A stretch of 64,000 bases of DNA, from positions 27,610,337 through 27,674,336 of the forward strand of contig NC_060064.1 in assembly GCF_020283565.1 (NCBI RefSeq), in the 5' to 3' direction. Origin of the DNA: Trifolium pratense (lineage: Eukaryota > Streptophyta > Magnoliopsida > Fabales > Fabaceae). The stretch's first letter is position 1, and each line of letters begins with the position of its first letter. The notes beneath the pieces are model-generated. The model ran no database searches. It was not told the DNA's origin and saw only the letters and a list, made by a program, of their open reading frames with translations. The position numbers were made by a program, and so were the translations under genes. This document shows positions 1 through 11,314 of this stretch, in pieces.

Positions 1-6
1 CACATC

Positions 7-630
7 ATGATTTACACTGAAGTTATTTCGTTTGAGTTGAATGGAGTGCAAATCAAAACCACCGTGACCAATGAAGTAAAAGTGCTCGATGAACACATAT
101 CGTCTTTTTTACAATCTACCGACAATCACAGAACTAAGGTTATCGGTTTTGATATGGAGTGGCGTCCGCCTTTCATGTTGGAGCCTGCAATCTTTCAACT
201 TTGTGATGGTAATTCATGTCTTATTTTCCACTTACATCCTAAGATTTCGGTTCCTCTTTCACTCCGTAATTTTCTTCGTCAGCCAAATTATACCTTTGTT
301 GGTTGCGGTATTAAAGATGATTTTGAGTACTTGAAGAAACACAGTGGCATTGGATGCAAAAATGCTGTAGAACTTGGGACCTTGGCTGCTACTCTGATGG
401 ATAAACCTCATTTAGGTTTTTGCGGCGTTGATGAGCTAGCATTTGTGGTCAATAAACTCGATCTTCACAAATACAGGCCTTTAAACTTGGCTTTTGATTG
501 GGATAGTTATCCGCTCAGGGAAGAACTTGCTAAGCTTGCTACTGTTAATGTTTACTCTTATCATAAGATTGGAAGTGCATTGTTTGAAAGGTATAGACCT
601 CAATCCTCCTATCGCGTTTGTTTGATTTAG
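7..630 (+). CDS. DEDD (WRN/RNase D-like) 3'-5' exonuclease domain protein, copy 1, probably catalytically impaired
   Basis: This is a single-exon 207-aa protein. It matches the plant Werner-like 3'-5' exonuclease family: a lone DEDD domain without helicase or HRDC. Motif I is present (D49, E51 in FDMEW), and so is motif II (VGCGIKDD, aspartate at D105). Motif III normally reads Y-x3-D. Here it reads LATVN, so the tyrosine is L177 and the metal-binding aspartate is N181. Loss of these two residues should abolish or strongly reduce nuclease activity; this is inference from the family. The ATG at 7 is supported by copy 2 (11315), which has the same CATC context. The promoter lies outside the window. 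The stop is about 100 bp before an eIF4G exon on the same strand. It could act as a nucleic-acid-binding relic or simply be decaying. Confidence 0.8.
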   Translation: MIYTEVISFELNGVQIKTTVTNEVKVLDEHISSFLQSTDNHRTKVIGFDMEWRPPFMLEPAIFQLCDGNSCLIFHLHPKISVPLSLRNFLRQPNYTFVGCGIKDDFEYLKKHSGIGCKNAVELGTLAATLMDKPHLGFCGVDELAFVVNKLDLHKYRPLNLAFDWDSYPLREELAKLATVNVYSYHKIGSALFERYRPQSSYRVCLI

Positions 631-730
631 GTTGTTTTTTTTAAAGTTATACTATTTTTGGTTTTTTTTATAAGAAGCCATTGATTTTTCAAGTTCATTG
701 AATAAATAATGTACAATACTAATATATAGG

Positions 731-3700
731 TACTCTCGAGATAAAACTCAAAAGGACAGCAACGGAAGTGAAGTTACTGTCAAAAAGTACTCTCGAGATT
801 TCCTTTTAAAATTTGCAGAGCAGTTCTCTGAGGTTCCCGAAGGGTTTGAAACAACGGCAGACATAGCTGAAGCTTTGATGGTTTTGAATATTGGTTCACG
901 TGTTATGGGACGCGACACACATCCTTTTCCTGGAAGAAATACAGATAGGTCAGGTGGGATGTCTCGTATAGATTGTCGTGGGAGTGGTGTTATCGAGGAT
1001 GATAAACGGAGTAAAGTTCCTGGTGCCTTTCATTATGATAATGGTAATGTAGGTAATACAGGATTCCGACCTGCACGTGGTGGAAATGCTGGTGTTTTAA
1101 GGAATCCACACCCACAAGGAACTGTGCAGTATGGTGGAGGGATTCTTTCTGGGCCAAAGGTGGGTATGATGACAGATGAGAAGAAGTATGAGGTTGGTAT
1201 GGTGACAGATGAGGAACAGGCAAAGCAGAGACAGTTGAAAGGTATATTGAACAAATTAACTCCCCAGAATTTTGAGAAGCTTTTTGAGCAGGTTAAAGCA
1301 GTTAATATTGATAATGTAGTCACTCTCACTGGTTTCGTCTCCAAAATCTTTGAGAAGGCCTTGATGAAACCCACTTTCTGTGAAATGTATGCCAATTTAT
1401 GTTTTCATCTGGCAGCTGCGTTACCTGATCTCAGTCAAGACAATGAAAAGATAACATTTATGAGATTATTGTTAAATAAGTGCCAGGAAGAATTTGAGAG
1501 GGGTGAGAGAGAGCAAGAAGAAGCTAATAAAGCTGATGAGGGTGAGGTGAAACAGTCTGATGAGGAAAGAGAAGCAAAACGATCCAAGGCCAGAAGACGA
1601 ATGTTGGGTAATATCCGGTTAATTGGAGAACTATATAAGAAGAAAATGCTGACAGAGAGAATAATGCACGAGTGCATAAAAAAGTTACTTGGTCAGTGTC
1701 AGAATCCGGATGAAGAAGACATCGAAGCGTTGTGCAAACTGATGAGTACTATTGGGGAGTTGATTGACCACCCCAAAGCCAAGGAACATATAGATGTATA
1801 TTTTGAAAGAATTAAATTATTATCAAACAACATGAATTTGTCTTCTAGGGTGAGGTTCATGTTAAAGGATACCATTGATTTGAGAAAGAATAGATGGCAA
1901 CAAACGAGAAAAGTTGAGGGGCCAAAAAAGATTGAAGAGGTGCACCGGGATGCTTCCCAAGAGAGGCAATCCCAAGCTGGTAGGCTGGGTTGTGGTATGG
2001 GTATTAGTACACCAAGAAGGACCACCCCTACGGATTTTGGTTCAAGAGGTTCATCTATGTTATTCCCTTCTAATGCTCAGATGGGTGGATTGCCTAATCA
2101 AATGCGTGGGTATGGTTCTCAGGATGTTCGTGGGTATGAAAGGCAATCTTATGAGGCTAGGCCGCTATCTATTCCCTTGCTTCAAAGATCTTCAGGTGAT
2201 GAGGTAATAACCTTGGGACCCCAAGGTGGTCTTGCTAGAGGAATTTCTAGCAGAGTTCCAGCTGCTGTTTCCAGTTTCGGTGGTCCTAATGGTTACAGTA
2301 ATTTATCAGAGCGCGCTTCATACACCCCTAGGGAGGACCTCACACCAAGATATGTTCCGAATAGATTTGCTGGTCCAACTGCTTATGATCAATCAAGTGC
2401 TCCAGAGCATAGTGTGAATTACGGTAATAGGGATTTGGGAAGTGCAGATAGGTTTCTTGATAGACCTGTTGTAAATCCACCTCCTGCCCGAGCACAAGAG
2501 ACTGCACTCTCCCAGAATACCTCTTTTGAAAAGGGTTTGTCAGAAGAGAAACTACAGAAGATGTCCATGGCAGCAATTAAAGAATACTATAGGTACCACA
2601 CACTCTTCACATGGTTTCTATTCCCTTTGTTTAAGCTTGTGCCAATTATGTTTTTCGAGAAGCGTATTTTCTAGTTGGCGATTTATCATTTTCTTATAAG
2701 TATAATCCTCGTTATGCTGAACATATCTAGATTCATCATGGTAAATCTTTTGTTTCTTCTTACTTCAACACATACGCTTTTGTTAGTAGAGCATATTATT
2801 CCCATGAGATAGGATTTTATGGTTTACGTTCATACTCTATTGTGTCCTCTGTATTTCTTCCCTGAATATATTGCTCTGAAGCATATCTAACTAGTCTTGA
2901 ATGGGTTGTAATTGCCATATTTGTATTATTTATAAACAAAGAAAATGACGTGCTTAAACTATACTACTAATTGCCACAACAGCAATTCCCCAATATTTGT
3001 TTCATGAGTTAAATTTTTTTCAATCAATAATACTAATTTCTGTTCTCTGTTAATTTGGATTCCTGTCAATACCTCTTTGGAACCCTGTTGTTTTAGAAAG
3101 GCATATGAAGAGATTAACATCCCTGCATTACTTTATCAACAATGTTGAAAATGAAAATGGCAAAACCATTGGGGTTAAGTTTCTCCCTACTTTATTTCTA
3201 TTCAATGACATGCTATTAGCTATTGTCACAGTAGCCAATTTAAATTAAACTTACTATACATTTCACACGCACTTGTTTACTAATTTGTATACTGTTTTAC
3301 TGTGATGATTTATTTTCCAGTTGTCTTTTCATATAGTGATCTGACTATAAGTTATGCATTTCAGTGCTAGAGATGTAAACGAAGTTGTTTTGTGCGTCAA
3401 AGATCTGAACTCTCCAAGCTTTCATCCTTCCATGGTTTATCATTGGGTCACAGATTCATTTGAGAGAAAGGACACAGAGAGAGATCTTTTGGCCAAACTG
3501 CTGATCGACCTTGTGAAATCTCATGACTGTACCTTAAGTCAACCCCAGCTCATTAAAGGGTATAATTTATTTGATAACATGCCTGACTAGTAGTGGTAAT
3601 CTGTCTTGTGATTTAACAAAAAATAAATTTATTGCTTATACCTGTTTTTATTGGCTAGGTTGGAATCTGTTCTAAGTACTCTGGAAGATTTTGTTACGGA

Positions 3701-3989
3701 TGCCCCAAGAGCACCGGAGTATCTTGGTCGCATTTTTGCCAAAGCTATAACAGAGCATGTAGCCTCTTTGAAAGAGATTGGGCTGTTAATACGTGACGGC
3801 GGAGAGGAATCAAGTAGCCGCTTACAATTTGGACTTGCAGCTGACATTCTCGGAAGTACCTTGGAAGTGATACAAACAGAGAAGGGTGATGCTTTCTTGA
3901 ATGAGATCCAGACAAGCTCCAACTTGCAATTGAAGACCTTCTGTCCGCCAGAACCTATTAAATCCCGGAAGCTAGAAAAATTCCTTTAG
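731..3989 (+). CDS. eIF4G-like translation initiation factor, C-terminal part (eIF4E-binding motif, MIF4G, MA3); exons 731-2592, 3365-3559, 3659-3989
   Basis: Joining the three exons gives a 795-codon open frame with GT/AG introns (AG|GT at 2592/2593, ttcag at 3364, GG|GT at 3559, tag at 3658). It resembles the C-terminal half of plant eIF4G, the scaffold that links eIF4E, eIF4A and eIF3. Visible parts are a YxxxxL-phi eIF4E-binding motif (YSRDFLL, 788-808), a MIF4G domain (about 1228-1905), a low-complexity R/G/S/P linker, and an MA3 domain running to the stop. Reading starts just after a possible acceptor (atatatag, 729). No start codon or long N-terminal region is visible, and the exonuclease gene lies only 100 bp upstream. 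Compared with copy 2 it lacks about 45 residues before the MIF4G domain. It is either the 3' end of a gene whose first exons lie outside the window, or a 5'-truncated duplicate. No internal stop was seen. Confidence 0.75.
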
Positions 3990-5389
3990 GGGATAGAAAT
4001 GGTGAAATTTTGTTCTTGTCTTCGTGCTTTTAGAATACTCGAACTTGCAAAAATACTTTCCTTTGTGGGAGTAGTGGTTGGGAGAATTTTATCCTTGGAT
4101 TTCTGTCTAAATAATATCTTCACTGCAGTTATGAAAATTGAAAGGCACATTTAAGCATCAGAAATTTAAGGCTGAGATATATAATGTTTGTCATGAGGGG
4201 TTTAATTTTCTTAAAACAAGTATTGTATCATTCATCTCTGTCAATGAAAATATTATGACTTATTGACTTGCAGCAACCTCGTATACAAAAGATGTGTGGT
4301 GATTGGAGTCATGTAGTGAAACATAATGGTACATGACTTTAAAATTATGCTCTTGCATTTTGTATGCTGGTTGTTTTGTAACAATCGACATTTTCCTATT
4401 TTTAATGTCTTCAAAACTCCATTTTTGTATGCTGGTTTTAACTGTAAAAGTTATGATTTAATAATATCTTCATATCCTCTCTCCTTCTTCTCAGAGCCAC
4501 CGCCCCCTCACCTCCAACCCTAGTTTTCTCTTTTGTTCATCCACCAAGGAGGAGTGGTTTTAGGATTAATTTTTGATTTTTGATCCAAAATCACTCATCT
4601 AAATTGTTTTTTCTTTTCTTTTCATTTAAATAAGTGATTATCCACACAGATTTGCTTCTTGTTTTTTAAGTCTGTCGTCGTCTTGTGCGGTGTTGTTTTT
4701 TGCGTCGTCTTGTGTGGCGTTTGTTGGTGGTTTATTTTAGTACGGTATTTCGTTGATTCAAATTGACATATCTAACTCAACTCATTACAGATCTGATGAA
4801 AACTTGGACGTCAACGTCGTAGATCCGGGAGTATGAAGATTTCGATTACTTTTATTTTGTCATATTTGTAGGCACTTTCATGATGTCGTTGTATGTTATT
4901 TATTACTTTTAAAAATTATTGTTGACAATCGTTAAAATTATATCACTTGTGATGGTGGTCACCATAACACTCTGCCAATTTTATTTTATTTTTTTGGATA
5001 AGGAACTTATAATCCAGATAAGGTATATGGCGACATAAAAAGGGCATAATTGTTTAGCATGTGACATTTCATGCAAAAAATATGTTATTCATTCCACTAT
5101 ACACAACTAATTAAACTTCATTGAACATTAGAGGATCAATACTAGCATCAATATGGTTTTTGTACAAATTATCATCAATATTTTTTTTAATTCAAATATA
5201 TCTGAAGCAGCAAATGATTCAGATATTAAGATTAACATCAAGATTTTTTTTAGACTAAAATTAGAGTGCAAAGGCATCACATGGTGGATATGACATTCCA
5301 ACTATGTTGGCACCCATAACCACCACCTATCATTTGCAGTTGCAGCACCCTAATAAATATTATTAAATAAATAAGCATAAAGAGACTTG
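3990..5389. other. Gene-free stretch downstream of eIF4G copy 1
   Basis: The first few hundred bases probably include the eIF4G 3' UTR. The rest is AT-rich, with no supportable ORF, RNA gene or clear repeat; the small open frames have no recognisable domain. Confidence 0.5.
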
Positions 5390-6935
5390 GGGGACTAGAT
5401 CAAAACCCAATGATACAATACAAAACATCGACAACATCTGCCTCATTAAAAACTCTACCAGGAAAACCCCAAAAGGATAAAACCTCAAAAGGAAAAAAAG
5501 AGTGCAGAGAAAAATGACAAGATGAGAGAAAGTCAACGCCAAAGGACACAAATAGACAATACCAAAAGTGGTATCAACAAAAACGGAAGAAAGGTTGATT
5601 GTTCTTGTTGCGGGCAAAGTCATTAGAGATAAAATTAGGAACATAATCCCACCACACCACACCAGTGATTTGAAAGCCATGATTAACCAATTTGTCCGCA
5701 CAACTGTTGCCTTCTCGAAAAATATGAGTGACTCGAAAGTGAAATCCTCAAATAATATCAAGGCAATTAGACCAATGGTTTTGTAACCTCCATGGAACCA
5801 AAGAAGGACTACTAAAAGCTTGGATAGTCAGAGAAGAGTCACATTCTAGCCAATAGTTTGTCCATCCCTTGACAGCAGCAAATTCTATAGCACGGATAGC
5901 ACCTTTCACTTCTGCTTGAAATGCATCAGAAATTCCCAAAGACTCTGAAAAACATCCAAGAAAGCTTCCACCATGATCTCTGAATATTCCCCCACAAGCA
6001 GAAGCCCCATGACAACCTCGAGAAGCTCCATCAGTGTTGCATTTCACCCATGATAAAGGAGGGCAAGACCAATTGACTTGAATTATCTTAGGAGCTGAAG
6101 GGGGATGACATTTAACGACGAAAGCCTTGAGAATTTGAAACTCGCGAATTGATGAATACATGCTCCCTTTGGAATGATTTGCTGACAACGCTACTTCACC
6201 TTTAACGATGTTAACCACTTGTTGCATGGGGATAACTTTGTCTTCAAATCTAATAAGATTTCTACATTTCCAAATAACCCAAATTGCATGGGGATAACTT
6301 TGTCTTACTCCAATTTTGGTTGAAGATCTTTGCACCTGCAAAACATTAGTAAACCAATTCCATAAAGTACCAGCAAAATCACACTGAAAGAAAAGATGGT
6401 TAACAGATTCATATTGTTTTCCACACAAAGAACAACAAGAAACCATAATCAAACCTCTCTTCCTCAAATTATCATCTGTGGCCACTACATTATGAAAAAT
6501 TCTCCATATAATGAATGACTTGGCAGGGGGGATGCAATATGACCAAATGAATTTTCCCCATGAAACCCTGTTGAAGGAGGTTAATCTGCTAGTGTAAGCA
6601 TCTTTAAAATCAAGTTTTCCAGATTTTGAGTGATCCCAAACTCTAGTGTCAATAGCTGAGCTAGTGGGGATGATCATATTTTTGATGTCACACATGTGAG
6701 GAATTTTTTGTTGCATAATAGCCGGAAAATGCCACGTACCATCTCTAATATAATCAGCCACAGTGGATGTGAGTCTTGAAACGATAGAACTATCGAGATT
6801 CGACACATCAGAGATACGATTTGGAGCCATTCGTCTGACCAGAAGTTGATAGTTGTGCCATCACCAATTTTCCAACTACTATTCTCTTGTATTTCCAACA
6901 ATGCATGAAGTGCATGAAGCAAATGGATATATTTA
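5390..6935 (-). mobile_element. L1-type LINE remnant (3' part of ORF2: zinc-knuckle and RNase H domains)
   Basis: On the minus strand, 6830-5748 reads through a zf-RVT segment (IWRIFHNVVATDD, CSLCGKQYESVNHLFFQC) and into a plant-type RNase H domain (VKCNTDGASRG, LECDSS). The frame then shifts, and the RNase H end continues in another frame at about 5720-5600 (HIFREGNSCADKLVNHG). A further frame break at about 6830 joins the upstream part (WKIGDGTTINFWSDEW). The 3' tail (about 5390-5500) resembles plant LINE tails with a GGGGTTTTCCTGGTAGAG stretch. No endonuclease or RT core is present, so this is a 5'-truncated, frameshifted, dead copy. Confidence 0.85.
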
Positions 6936-6944
6936 CTCATTCCT

Positions 6945-7235
6945 TTAAACTACTGCTTTAAACATATTTGAAGACTTACAATACAGACATACACCAAACC
7001 TCAAGTATTAACCATATCAAACCTTAACAAAGCGAATTATAGTAACAATTAAATATAATGTGTTTTGCAAACTATATATGAAACCACAAATATTAACTAA
7101 TCATCATAAAGTAAGAACATAAAAAACTAACGGGATTTGCCTATAATGACCTTATACATATTCTCAAGCTCATTCAAGTGAGCCTCAAGAACATCAATTT
7201 CATTTTTCCGGTCATTCTCATCAAGCAACTGCAAA
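6945..7235 (-). pseudogene. Orphan 3' end of an HSP70-like gene (duplicate of the 15640-15950 region)
   Basis: Both the tail of the coding sequence (antisense, about 7140-7230) and the following non-coding sequence (about 6945-7140) can be aligned by eye with the 3' end of the HSP70 pseudogene at 15861-17222. Shared landmarks include AACATAAAAAACTA, the CTCAAGCTCATTCA block, and stretches about 'ctcgagtattaaccatat'. Only the last 30 or so codons are present. The match stops abruptly near 7230, where sequence resembling the upstream flank of exonuclease copy 2 (about 11180-11215) may begin. Confidence 0.7.
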
Positions 7236-7503
7236 GACTAATCCCTCGAGTGTTGTGGGATTCAGATGGACAACAAACTCTCCCTTAGGCTCTGTTTGAA
7301 TTGATGGAAACCAGTGGAGCGTAGCAGAACATAAATTAGCGGAATGGAACGGAATGAAACATAAATTTCATTCCACTGTTTGGATAGTTTATAATGTAAC
7401 ACGGTAACGTTTCCACTCTATTATTTGGGAAGTGGATGGAATGCAATAAGTTTTAATATTTTTATTCCACTTTTACCCTTATTTAAATATATCATATAAA
7501 ACA

Positions 7504-7536
<33 letters not shown>
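7504..7536. repeat. (ATT)n microsatellite
   Basis: About eleven uninterrupted ATT units lie inside the MITE-like element. It is likely to be length-polymorphic. Confidence 0.9.
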
Positions 7537-7538
<2 letters not shown>

Positions 7539-7969
7539 TCCAATCTATACTAAACCAATGCATATTGTTTCATCAGCGTCTATTATGCAAGTGCTAGATT
7601 TGTTGGTTTAAACTATGAGCTCTATGTGAATGTTACAGAAGAACATTGACAATTAGTTGGTTTAAAAGTCACACGTTGACACTGCAAAGTGGTTTACGCC
7701 TCAGCACACACAAAAACTGGGTTTGATCTCCACAAAATATAATAAGCAACTAAATCATAACAAGGCACCAAAGATAATTCATAACAAAAAAATTATAACA
7801 AACATAATTCATAATCATGTCAACAAAAAGAGCGCAGCAAAAGTACAGCACAGACAGCACAGAGAAGAAGTAAAGTAGAGAGATGAGTGAAATATGAGTA
7901 TTTGAGAAGAGGAATAGACAAATAAAATAAGGATAAAAAAATAATATAAAAAATTTGATGTTCCATTTA

Positions 7970-8279
7970 TTGGATGTTGAAGAATAATTCAATCAGTTGC
8001 ACAAGATGTTGTACCAGATGTTGTGGCATCTGTCCCTATGTTTTGTTAGTCACTTGCTTCTCAAGATAGTTGTTAGTTTGTTAGGTTGTTGTAACTACTT
8101 TTGGTTTGTTGGTTGGTTAGTTAGTAACTAACTTGACTTAGTTACTCTAGTTAGCTTGTTAACTAAGCAATACACTACAATTTGTATCTCTATAAATTGT
8201 ATTCATATGATCAATAATAATCAATGCTCATTGATGAAACTATTCTCTCTCTCTCACTCTCTTCGACTCTAACATTGGA
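7970..8279 (+). mobile_element. Solo LTR (300 bp, 7975-8274) with TTGGA target duplication
   Basis: The sequence begins TGTTGAAG and ends ACTCTAACA (TG...CA). It is flanked by the 5-bp direct repeat TTGGA at 7970-7974 and 8275-8279. It contains a plausible promoter/leader (tctctataaattgtattc, about 8188) and a CT-rich end. No internal retrotransposon sequence or second LTR is present, so this is a solo LTR left by LTR-LTR recombination. The short length and TGTTG/CAACA-like ends suggest Ty1/copia, by family knowledge only. Confidence 0.8.
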
Positions 8280-8553
8280 TACCCCCAAATTGGGAGGAAT
8301 GAAAAATTGAAGGATTGAGTGGTATAGAATGGAATTGGTTCCATTGAGTTCCATTTCATTCCATTCCATTAGTTTTTTGCAAAGCCAAACAATAGAATTT
8401 TATTATATACCTTCTCATTACATTTCTTGTGCTTTAATTTTGTTAATTTGACTTTTAAAAACAATTGAAACTATATGGCTAACTATAACAGGTTAATGTA
8501 TAATGTCAATGCATAATTTAAACTTGGGTCGTGATAAGAACTCTTTATAACGC

Positions 8554-9729
8554 CCACAAGGAACTGTGCAGTATGGTGGAGGGATTCTTTCTGGGCCAAT
8601 GCAATCAATGGTACATCAAGGAGGAATGCAAAGAAATAGCCCTGATGGCGAAAGGTGGCAGCGTGCTACTAGCTTCCAGCAGCAGAGGGGTTTAATGCCA
8701 TCTCCTTCTTCTCAATCTCCTTTGCAGACTATGCACAAAGCTGAGAAGAAGTATGAGGTGGGTAAGGTGACAGATGAGGAACAGGCAAAGCAGAGGCAGT
8801 TGAAAGGTATATTGAACAAGTTAACACCCCAGAATTTTGAGAAGCTATTTGAGCAGGTTAAAGCAGTTAATATTGATAATGTAGTCACTCTCACTGGTGT
8901 CATCTCCCAAATCTTTGAGAAGGCCTTGATGGAACCCACTTTCTGTGAAATGTATGCCAATTTCTGTTTTCATCTGGCAGCTGCGTTGCCTGATCTCAGT
9001 CAAGACAATGAAAAGATAACATTTAAGAGATTATTGTTAAATAAGTGCCAGGAAGAATTTGAGAGGGGTGAGAGAGAGCAAGAGGAAGCTAATAAAGCTG
9101 ATGAGGGTGACGTGAAACAGTCTGATGAGGAAAGAGAAGCAAAACGATCCAAGGCTAGAAGACGAATGTTGGGTAATATCCGGTTAATTGGAGAACTATA
9201 TAAGAAGAAAATGCTGACAGAGAGAATAATGCACGAGTGCATAAAAAAGTTACTTGGTCAGTGTCAGAATCCGGATGAAGAAGACATCGAAGCTTTGTGC
9301 AAACTGATGAGTACTATTGGGGAGATGATTGACCACCCCAAAGCTAAGGAACAAATGGGTGTATATTTTGAAAGAATTAAAATAATGTCAAACAACATGA
9401 ATTTATCTTCTAGGGTGAGGTTAATGTTAAAGGATACCATTGATTTGAGAAAGAATAGATGGCAACAAAGGAGAAAAGTTGAGGGGTCAAAGAAGATTGA
9501 AGAGGTGCACCGGGAAGAGAGGCAATCCCAAGCTGGTAGGCTGGGTCGTGGTATGGGTTTTAGTACACCAAGAAGGACCCCTATGGATTTTGGTTCAAGA
9601 GGTTCATCTATGTTATCCCCTCCTAATGCTCAGATGGGTGGATTGCCTAATCAAATTCCCTTGCCTCAAAGATCTTCAGGTGATGAGTCAATAACCTTGG
9701 GTTTGAAAGATTTGTTGATGTCTATTTAA
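8554..9729 (+). pseudogene. eIF4G fragment, copy 2, fused to exonuclease-gene 3' flank
   Basis: The open frame (from about 8566) encodes the eIF4G linker plus a complete MIF4G domain, very similar to copy 1. It also has a segment missing from copy 1 (WQRATSFQQQRGLMPSPSSQ ... AEKKYEVGKVTDEEQ). Similarity starts abruptly at CCCACAAGG (8554) and stops at CCTTGGG (about 9701). The last codons (LKDLLMSI) then come from sequence matching the 3' flank of exonuclease copy 2. The 28 bases at 9753-9780 equal 12057-12084. There is no eIF4E-binding motif, no MA3 domain and no promoter that I can see. It also lacks the linker segment around copy-1 positions 2101-2165. It is best treated as a truncated chimeric pseudogene, although the frame is still open. 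Confidence 0.8.
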
Positions 9730-11269
9730 ATTTTGAAGTTACAATTTCTTTTTTATGTTTCTTTTTCTTGCTTTGCCTAATATGTATTTGCTCCTGCTAT
9801 GTTTAATATGAAGGTGTTTTAAGGTTTTATTGTCTCTTGCTTCTTTAATAAACAATGTACTACTTTATCAATTTTTGGGTACAATACTTATCATTTGATG
9901 ATTAATAAGATTCAAACTATCTAACCAAAATATAATTTTAGGGTCTGCCACATACCCAGGTTCTATAATTTTAGGGTCTGCTATGACCCCATCTGCCAAT
10001 ATAATGTGGCCTAAATACTTCTTGTTGGTATTCAAATGCCTAATAATTCCTTCTAATATATTTCCATATCAATGCCTCAAAAAAAAATTCATATCAAAAT
10101 AAGCAGCTTCACTTTTTCTTTCTTTTTTGGTTGGTAGAGTCACTTCCTTTTTCTATAGCTACAAAAAATCAACGATTTTGAGTACTCCCTCCGGTCCTTA
10201 ATATAAGAGGAAGTTTACTTTTTAGATTTTATTGAAAATCTAATGTATCTAGTCTATATTACAGGTTAGATACATTAGATTCTCAATGAATTTGAAAAGC
10301 AAACCTCTTTTAATATTAAAAGATGTTTTGACAATTATATTCTGTTTTACTTCATCTATCCCAAATTATATTCTGTTTTGACAATTTTACACAAATTAAA
10401 AGATGTAAGAAATATGAATTATAAGTCAATTTACAAAATTATCATTCATCATTAATAATATACAAGAAATATACATTGAAGAATTGAAAAAAATAAAGGG
10501 TAATAAATAATGTGTTAAATATGTTTTACTCCTACATAACTTTACAACTGCTTATGTAACAAAAAAAAAACTTTAAAACTGTTTCTCCTCGAACACTAGC
10601 CGTCACCACCACTTTAACGTGGTCAATGGAGACGTGGCGAGTCACTTAAGTTACTCAACTGTCATCACTACTTGGCACTTAATAATAAAAAAAATGATCA
10701 AAATTATGTACAGTTCCATGTACACAGTTCTTACTGTGCTAGATATATGGGGAAAAGTTATTTTTATTTTAAAAAAATTTTCTTTTTCTTTTTTTAATTA
10801 AAAAATATAAATAACTACCTTTTTGTGAGAGGAACAGGAAAAATTGCATCTAAAACAATGCATATAAGTTTTGTCCATAAAAAAATAGTAATGATTTTCA
10901 ATTTTATTATTATTCAATTGATTTTTAATTGAATAATACATCAAATGACAAATGTGGGTCTCAATAACACATCAAATGATTTTCAATTTTTAAAAAATTT
11001 GTATGGATGATTTACATGATATGAACTTTCAATCCAACTGTAGATTTTGTAAAATTCGTATTGGTTATAGAGTTATTGACAAGTGTTGCACTGTGCACCA
11101 CTTGATCAACTCTTTCATGTTATCCTTCACCTTTAAATGAATGCAATTTTTTCCGTAAACTAAAGGTATCCTCCGCACACAATTGCAAAGACCAATCCGT
11201 AGCTGAGATTCAGGTAATGCAATTTATTTACTACTAGTAGATAGAACAATGCCCTCATGGCTTTACTAC
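9730..11269. other. Intergenic stretch between eIF4G copy 2 and exonuclease copy 2
   Basis: It begins with exonuclease-like 3' flank (to about 9850). It then holds a short direct repeat (ataattttagggtctgc at about 9930 and 9965), a Stowaway-like MITE (separate entry), and AT-rich sequence. No gene is supported. Confidence 0.6.
10185..10325. mobile_element. Stowaway-like MITE, right terminus lost
   Basis: It starts CTCCCTCCGGTCC after a TA at 10183-10184, as in Stowaway (Tc1/mariner) MITEs. The left and right halves form a long hairpin centred at about 10262, with inner arms tctaatgtatct / agatacattaga. The right half is recognisable to about 10322, but the terminal GGGACGGAGGGAG is missing, so the copy is truncated. 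Confidence 0.75.
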
Positions 11270-11277
11270 TATAAATA
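11270..11277 (+). promoter_or_regulatory. TATA box of exonuclease copy 2
   Basis: TATAAATA lies 38-45 bp upstream of the ATG at 11315. This is close for a plant core promoter, so the 5' UTR would be very short (about 10-15 nt). Confidence 0.5.
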
Positions 11278-11314
11278 GTCTTCAGCATCCTTATTTTGGC
11301 AAGCAGATCGCATC

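Larger units (their letters stand above)
7285..8395. mobile_element. MITE-like element with inverted GGAATGGAA-rich ends
   Basis: The left part (from about 7287, GGCTCTGTTTG) carries repeated ggaatgga motifs. The right part (about 8285-8390) carries their inverse (ttccattccattccatt) and ends in ...CAAAGCCAAACAATAG. The ends are imperfect inverted repeats, and the inner region holds an ATT microsatellite and a later solo-LTR insertion. There is no transposase. The exact termini and target duplication are not resolved. Confidence 0.45.

Noticed and set aside
5363..5761. 132-aa hydrophobic minus-strand protein as a membrane protein gene
   Set aside because: It is the wrong frame of the LINE RNase H end (HIFREGNSCADKL in another frame) plus its 3' tail.
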